Positions 59,427-64,000 of a stretch of 64,000 nt of DNA are shown piece by piece (the stretch's first letter is position 1; the number at the start of each line of letters is the position of its first letter). A program made the translations under genes and the position numbers. The stretch is from assembly GCF_033110965.1 (NCBI RefSeq), contig NZ_CP137003.1:2790001-2854000 (forward strand), given 5' to 3'. Source of the DNA: Raineyella sp. LH-20 (GTDB lineage Bacteria > Actinomycetota > Actinomycetes > Propionibacteriales > Propionibacteriaceae). The notes under the pieces were generated by a model. The model did no database searches, was not told the DNA's origin, and saw only the letters and a list, made by a program, of their open reading frames with translations.

Positions 59427-61214
59427 ATGACAGCCTCTGCGGGCGCAGGGTCGGGGGACCCGTCGACCGGAGTTGAGGCAGGGCTGCTCGACCGCGCCCG
59501 CCTGCTCCCGGGGTTGGTCGTCCTGCGCCACTACGAGCGTCGATGGCTGCGCGGCGATCTGATGGCCGGCCTCACTGTTGCGGCCTATCTCGTCCCGCAG
59601 GTGATGGCGTACGCCGGGGTCGCCGGACTCCCGCCGGTGACCGGGCTGTGGGCGATCGTCGGACCGCTGGTGGTCTATGCGGTGCTCGGCAGCTCGCGGC
59701 AGCTGTCGGTCGGGCCGGAGTCGACCACCGCGCTGATGACGGCGACCGCGATCGCGACCCTGGCCCCGGACGCCGACCCGGGGCAGCGGGCGACGCTGGC
59801 GGCCGTGCTCGCACTGACCGTCGCGGTGATCTGTCTGATCGGCTGGGCCACCCGGCTGGGCTTTCTCTCGGAGTTCTTCTCCCGACCGGTGCTGACCGGC
59901 TACATGACGGGGATCGCCGCGTTGATGATCGTCGGTCAGCTCGGCCGGCTCACCCGGATCGCCACCGACGGGCGCAGCACCTATCTCGAGGTCCGCAGCC
60001 TGCTGACCAACTGGGTGCAGCTGCACTGGCAGACCGCCGTGCTGGCCGGCGCCGTGCTGGTCACGCTGCTGCTCCTGGACCGTCTGCTGCCTCGCTGGCC
60101 GGGGCCGCTGCTGGCGATGGCGGCCTCGGCAGCTGTGGTGGCGTGGTTCCACCTGACCGGCGTCGGCATCCGGGTCGTCGGCGCGGTGCCGGCCGGCCTG
60201 CCGCCATTCGGCCCCCCGGATCTGACCGGCATCCCGTGGCGGGAGATGGTCCCGGTCGCCGTCGGCGTGGCTCTGGTCGGCTACACCGACAACGTCCTCA
60301 CCGGTCGCTCGTTCGCGGCCCGGCAGGGCGAGGAGACCGACCCGGACCAGGAGTTCCTCGCCCTCAGCGCGGCGAATGCGGCGGCTGGTCTGACCGGCGG
60401 TTTCCCGGTCAGCAGCAGTGGGAGCCGTACGGCGCTCGGAGCGATGATGAACAGCCACACCCAGCTCGCCTCCCTGGTCTCCTTGGTGTGCGTGCTGGCG
60501 ACGTTGTTCGTCCTCGGGCCGGTGATCGCAGCCTTCCCCTCGGCCGCCCTCGGCGCCGTCGTGGTCTTCGCCGCGCTGAAGCTGATCGACCTGCGGGAAT
60601 GGCGCCGGGTGGCACGGTTCCGCCGCAGTGAGCTGGTGCTGGCGCTCCTCACCACCGCCGGGGTGCTCGCGTTCGACGTGCTGATCGGCATCGCGATCGC
60701 CGTCGGCCTGTCCATCCTCGACCTGCTGCGGCGACTGACCACTCCGGCGGAGGCGGTGCTCGGACGGGTCCCTGGCACCCCCGGGATGTACGACACCGCC
60801 GCCACCCCGGAGGCGCAGCCGGTGCCCGGCCTGGTCGTCTACCGGTACGACGCGCCGCTGTTCTTCGCCAACTCGGTCGATTTCCGTCGCCGGGCACTGC
60901 AGGCGGCGTTGTCCGCCGAGACACCGACCCGCTGGTTCCTGCTCAACGCCGAGGCGAACGGCGAGGTCGACCTCACCGCCGGCGACGAGATGGAGCAACT
61001 GCGACGGATGCTGGACGAGCACGGCATCCGGTTCGCCATCGCACGGCTCAACGAGGAGGCGCTGGCCCAGCTGGAGCGGGCCGGGATCATCGATGCGGTG
61101 GGTCGTGACTACGTCTTCCCGACCCTGCCGACAGCGATCGCGGCCTTCGAGCGGTGGGCGGTCAGTCATCCGGTCGAGGAGCGCACCGACCCGGAGCCGG
61201 GTGCGGAGGAATGA
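59427..61214 (+). CDS. SulP-family anion transporter with STAS domain
   Basis: 595 residues. About 10-12 membrane helices, beginning RWLRGDLMAGLTVAAYLVPQVMAYAGVAGLPP, the SulP signature, then VVYAVLGSSRQLSVGPEST. The C-terminal cytosolic STAS domain (about residues 470-590) includes FANSVDFRRRAL and NAEANGEVDLTAGDEMEQL. It may carry sulfate, bicarbonate or other oxyanions; the substrate is not readable. Upstream in-frame sequence before 59427 was not used because the leaderless -10 places transcription there. Confidence 0.93.
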   Translation: MTASAGAGSGDPSTGVEAGLLDRARLLPGLVVLRHYERRWLRGDLMAGLTVAAYLVPQVMAYAGVAGLPPVTGLWAIVGPLVVYAVLGSSRQLSVGPESTTALMTATAIATLAPDADPGQRATLAAVLALTVAVICLIGWATRLGFLSEFFSRPVLTGYMTGIAALMIVGQLGRLTRIATDGRSTYLEVRSLLTNWVQLHWQTAVLAGAVLVTLLLLDRLLPRWPGPLLAMAASAAVVAWFHLTGVGIRVVGAVPAGLPPFGPPDLTGIPWREMVPVAVGVALVGYTDNVLTGRSFAARQGEETDPDQEFLALSAANAAAGLTGGFPVSSSGSRTALGAMMNSHTQLASLVSLVCVLATLFVLGPVIAAFPSAALGAVVVFAALKLIDLREWRRVARFRRSELVLALLTTAGVLAFDVLIGIAIAVGLSILDLLRRLTTPAEAVLGRVPGTPGMYDTAATPEAQPVPGLVVYRYDAPLFFANSVDFRRRALQAALSAETPTRWFLLNAEANGEVDLTAGDEMEQLRRMLDEHGIRFAIARLNEEALAQLERAGIIDAVGRDYVFPTLPTAIAAFERWAVSHPVEERTDPEPGAEE

Positions 61215-61245
61215 CCGGCCCTGGCACCGGCCCACCGATCCGCAG

Positions 61246-61280
61246 GAGCAGGCCCCGGGCGGCGGCGGGCGGGCCTGCTC
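61246..61280. terminator. Hairpin between SulP and the proline-rich gene
   Basis: Ten-base stem (GAGCAGGCCC with GGGCCTGCTC) with a 15-base G/C-rich loop, 32 bases after the SulP stop. Suitable as a bidirectional terminator for the convergent genes. Confidence 0.5.
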
Positions 61281-61321
61281 AGGACCGTACGGGGGAGCGC
61301 CGGCCCTGCCGGGTGATGGTG

Positions 61322-62665
61322 CTACTTCCAGGTGATCGCCGGGGCGCTGCCCTGGAGGTCGGCGACGAACTGCGCGTCGTAGCTGTAGTCCTGCCGGACG
61401 ACTCCTTCGACGCCCCCGCTGGTGGCCGCCGCTTCGAGGCGGTAGTGCAGCGGCACCTTGCCGGTGGCGCCGCCGCTCGCAGCGTCGAACGTCACCTCGG
61501 CCTTCGGCCACGGGTCATCGAGCAGGATGTAGGTGATCGTCTCCGGTCGAACCGTGATGGCGGCCCCGGTGGTGATCGCGATCGGGCATCCCGCGGGGGT
61601 CAGCGACTTCTGGCCGAGGCAGCCCGACAGGGAGTCGCGCGCGGCCTCGGTGATCGCGGTGCGTGCCTGGGTCGACAGTCCCGGTGCTCCACCGCTCCAG
61701 TGCTGGGCCTCGGCGCCCAGCGGATCGGGGGCGGTGACGACCAGGTCGGGCTCGGCGAGGGTGACGAAGGTCGAGCTCGTCGCGATCCGGTAGGTGCCGG
61801 GGAACAGGTCCACGGTCGGGGAGTCGGGCAGCGCGCCGAAGACGGTGCGCGGCGGTGCCCCGGCGGCCCCCAGGTCGACCCGTGAGGTGACGGCTGTCAT
61901 CTTCCAGGCGGTGCCCACCCGGGAGACCGGCAGTGCCAGGTCGACGGCCTGTCCGCCCACTTGGTAGTGGGCGGCGACGGTGCCGGTGTCGCCGATGACC
62001 CGTCGCCCGCGATCCTGGGCGATGGTCGCCTCACCGACCCGGATGCCGCTCACTCCGCCCTTGTCGCGCGCCGCCCGCAGCGTGTCGTCGGTCAGCAGGG
62101 AGGCGTTGCGCGGGCGCTCCGCCGCCGTGTCCAGGGCGGTCGCCGCCTTTGCGTCCCGCAGCGCGCCCAGATAGGTCTCGGTGACCGCACGGGCGGCCGC
62201 CTGGTCGGCGGCCAGCTGGGCGTCGTAGCGCCGGCCGGCGAGGTAGTGCCAGAGCAGGAACGAGGCGCCGCCGATCAGCACCAGCGCCACTACCGCACCG
62301 GTCAGCACGACGGGCAACCGATGCCGTGATGGGCTGCTCGTCGCCCGTCGGGGCCGGCCGGAGGCCGGCGAACCGGGGCCGGGGCGCCGACCGGACGGTG
62401 GTGGGGGTCCGGCGGGGGACGTCCGGCGGGGGCCCGGCGTGGGGGCGCCGACCGGGGGCAGCACAGCCGTCGGTTCAGGAGCGGGGGTGGGGTGTTGCGG
62501 TCCGCGGCCGGAGGTGGGGGTCCGCGGTCCTGCGCCGGGCTCGGTCCACCGGTTCGGTGTCCCGCCCGGCGCCGGCGTGTGCGCCGGGTCGGCTCCGAAC
62601 GGGGCTGCCGGAGGCAGTCCCCGTCGCCCGGAGGGCGGGGGCGACGGCTGCTGGGGAGCTGTCAT
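61322..62665 (-). CDS. Proline-rich single-pass membrane protein, function unknown
   Basis: 447 residues. A cytosolic Pro/Gly/Thr-rich region (about 1-115), one membrane helix (about 119-141, LPVVLTGAVVALVLIGGASFLLW), and an extracellular region (about 142-447). The extracellular part opens with a helix (DAQLAADQAAARAVTETYLGAL) and a beta-rich segment typical of NTF2-like and related actinobacterial envelope proteins, with two Cys (SGCLGQKSLTPAGCP) that may form a disulfide. GATACT lies 6 nt before the ATG. I recognise no named family. Confidence 0.75.
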   Translation of the reverse strand: MTAPQQPSPPPSGRRGLPPAAPFGADPAHTPAPGGTPNRWTEPGAGPRTPTSGRGPQHPTPAPEPTAVLPPVGAPTPGPRRTSPAGPPPPSGRRPGPGSPASGRPRRATSSPSRHRLPVVLTGAVVALVLIGGASFLLWHYLAGRRYDAQLAADQAAARAVTETYLGALRDAKAATALDTAAERPRNASLLTDDTLRAARDKGGVSGIRVGEATIAQDRGRRVIGDTGTVAAHYQVGGQAVDLALPVSRVGTAWKMTAVTSRVDLGAAGAPPRTVFGALPDSPTVDLFPGTYRIATSSTFVTLAEPDLVVTAPDPLGAEAQHWSGGAPGLSTQARTAITEAARDSLSGCLGQKSLTPAGCPIAITTGAAITVRPETITYILLDDPWPKAEVTFDAASGGATGKVPLHYRLEAAATSGGVEGVVRQDYSYDAQFVADLQGSAPAITWK

Positions 62666-62759
62666 GCCGCCAGTATCGCAGGAACCCGTCGGCCGATCGC
62701 CACCGCGCCGGATCCCGCCGCGGTGCCGCGGCCGGTCCCGTCGGCGCCCGGTCGGGCCC

Positions 62760-62765
62760 TACAGT
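62760..62765 (+). promoter_or_regulatory. Putative -10 box of a leaderless AEC transcript
   Basis: TACAGT, 7 nt before GTG 62773, with no ribosome-binding site. Confidence 0.45.
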
Positions 62766-62772
62766 GAGGCGG

Positions 62773-63696
62773 GTGCAGGGTGTGTTGTCGGGCTTCTTCG
62801 TGATCGCCGCGGTGGTCGCCGTCGGCTATCTCCTGGCGCACCTGGGGGTCTTCACCGAGCAGACCCAGAACACCCTCGGCACGCTGTCGTTCTACGTCGC
62901 CATGCCGGTGCTGTTCGTGACGATGATGGCGGACGAGGACCTCGGCGCCGTCCTGTCGGTGGACCTGATCGCCTCGTTGGTGTCGATCGCCGCGATGATC
63001 GTGGTCTGGATGGCTGCGGCCCGGTTCGTCTGGCGGCTGCCGATGGCCGAGACGGTCGTCGGTGCCTTCGCCTCGGCGTACGTCAATGCGGGCAACCTCG
63101 GCCTGCCGATCGCGGCCTACGTCCTGGGGTCGCCGACCCGTGTCGTGCCGGTGATCCTCACCCAGTTGCTGTTCCTCCAGCCGCTCGGACTGGCGCTGCT
63201 GGACCTGAGCACCGGCACCGAGACCCGCTTCACCGTACGGGCCTTCGTCGGGCGGTACGTCCGCAACCCGCTGACGATCGCCACCCTGGTCGGCGTGCTG
63301 CTGTCGGTCACCGGCACCGGGATCCCGCCGCTGCTGGCCACCCCGATGACGATGGTCGGGGCGATGGCCGTCCCCGGGGTGCTGATGGCCTTCGGCATCT
63401 CGCTGCGACTGGGGCCGCGGCCGGATCGTACGGCCGGCCGGATGCTCGCCTTCCAGACGGTGCTCAAGCTCGTCGCGATGCCGCTGGTGGCCTGGGCCTT
63501 CGGCCGGTTCGTGATGCATCTCGACCGGCCGGACCTGTTGGCGGTGACGATCATGGCGGGCCTGCCGACGGCACAGAACGTGTTCGTGGTCGCGACCCGC
63601 TACGACCGGGGTGTGGTGATGGCCAGGGACGCGATCTTCGTGTCCACGCTGCTCTCGGTGCTGAGCATTTTCGGGCTCGCAGCACTGCTGTCGTGA
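62773..63696 (+). CDS. AEC (auxin efflux carrier) family transporter
   Basis: 307 residues from GTG 62773, about ten helices. Begins VQGVLSGFFVIAAVVAVGYL, with FGSAYVNAGNLGLPIA-like FASAYVNAGNLGLPIA (helix 4, conserved Asn-Gly-Asn-like motif) and AGLPTAQNVFVVATRY near the C-terminus. These transporters handle organic acids such as malate in bacteria; the cargo is unknown. The longer upstream frame is antisense to the proline-rich protein and was not used. Confidence 0.9.
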   Translation: MQGVLSGFFVIAAVVAVGYLLAHLGVFTEQTQNTLGTLSFYVAMPVLFVTMMADEDLGAVLSVDLIASLVSIAAMIVVWMAAARFVWRLPMAETVVGAFASAYVNAGNLGLPIAAYVLGSPTRVVPVILTQLLFLQPLGLALLDLSTGTETRFTVRAFVGRYVRNPLTIATLVGVLLSVTGTGIPPLLATPMTMVGAMAVPGVLMAFGISLRLGPRPDRTAGRMLAFQTVLKLVAMPLVAWAFGRFVMHLDRPDLLAVTIMAGLPTAQNVFVVATRYDRGVVMARDAIFVSTLLSVLSIFGLAALLS

Positions 63697-63715
63697 CGTG
63701 CCCCCGTTGGTGCGC

Positions 63716-63721
63716 TAGTTT
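63716..63721 (+). promoter_or_regulatory. Putative -10 box of a leaderless TY-Chap-like transcript
   Basis: TAGTTT, 6 nt before GTG 63728. Confidence 0.35.
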
Positions 63722-63727
63722 CAGGCC

Positions 63728-64000
63728 GTGCCCCAGTACGGAGACTTCGACCTCGATCGCAGCATCGCCCAGGCCTGGGACGAGTTCGAGCTGCGTCTCG
63801 CCGAGGTGATCTCGGTGATCGACGACTCGGCGGACTTCACCATCGGGTGCGTGGCCGTCGACGAGAGCCAGGTCCCGTACGTCACGTTCACGGCGCTGGA
63901 CCGTACGACGATCCGTGCCGAGGCCTCCAGCAACGCGGTGCTCGGCGAGGACTACCAGCTCGGCTCGGAGCAGCTGGCGTTGATGGAACGACTCGGCTGG
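63728..64000 (+). CDS. TY-Chap-like protein, N-terminal part (runs off window end)
   Basis: 91 residues are visible from GTG 63728 and the frame stays open to the window end. WDEFELRLAEVISVI, VPYVTFTALDR, IRAEASSNAVLG and QLALMERLGW have the order of the TY-Chap domain, an actinobacterial family related to type III secretion chaperone-like folds. No signal peptide. The rest of the gene is needed to be certain. Confidence 0.55.
   Translation, partial: MPQYGDFDLDRSIAQAWDEFELRLAEVISVIDDSADFTIGCVAVDESQVPYVTFTALDRTTIRAEASSNAVLGEDYQLGSEQLALMERLGW

Overview
This 64 kb window is a chromosomal segment from a high-GC actinobacterium. The evidence is an mIHF gene upstream of gmk/rpoZ, a Pup-proteasome locus, an Eis-like acetyltransferase, a helicase-dead PriA, a class II ribonucleotide reductase paired with NrdR, and many promoters in which a TAnnnT hexamer lies 6-7 nt before the start codon (leaderless transcripts). 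Gene order and the fused aroK-aroB gene fit the Propionibacteriales best, but that placement is inference.

Layout. 1-7.4 kb: the 3' part of alaS, then ruvX, mltG, aroE, aroC and aroKB, tightly packed on the plus strand. 7.4-18.9 kb: an Eis-like gene, efp, nusB, then pyrimidine genes (carA, carB, pyrD, pyrF) and mihF, gmk, rpoZ, coaBC. pyrR/pyrB/pyrC are not between nusB and carA, and metK is not after coaBC. 19-24.8 kb: a DUF222-HNH gene, then rsmB, fmt and priA on the minus strand. 24.8-32.7 kb: rpe, thrC, a SUKH protein, a PAC2 protein, metH (B12-dependent) and a HAD phosphatase. 32.7-40.5 kb: a solute-binding lipoprotein, trmI and the proteasome locus (arc/mpa, DUF3054, dop, pup, prcB, prcA); pafA is absent from the window. 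40.5-44.5 kb: tyrA, cmk, plsC, der. 44.5-48.7 kb (minus): bioN, bioM, a thiolase-like gene lacking both catalytic cysteines, bioY, then a patatin. 48.7-51.5 kb: tRNA-Pro(GGG) followed by two intact-looking insertion sequences (IS481 family, then IS3 family). 51.6-56 kb: an SOS-box-preceded membrane protein, nrdR and nrdJ. 56.1-59.4 kb: a small DUF2892 membrane protein behind a CsoR/CstR-type palindrome, then the NHEJ pair ligD and ku. 59.4-64 kb: a SulP transporter, a proline-rich membrane protein, an AEC permease and the start of a TY-Chap-like gene.

Most of the window is core housekeeping. The less ordinary parts are the bioYMN-type biotin uptake operon carrying a degenerate thiolase-like protein behind a BioQ-like operator, the double IS insertion beside the nrdR/SOS region, the 21-bp repeats that multiply the ligD start region, the persulfide/copper-type operator before DUF2892, and several breaks in usual actinobacterial gene order. 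I did not see CRISPR arrays, prophage or a clear novel defence system.
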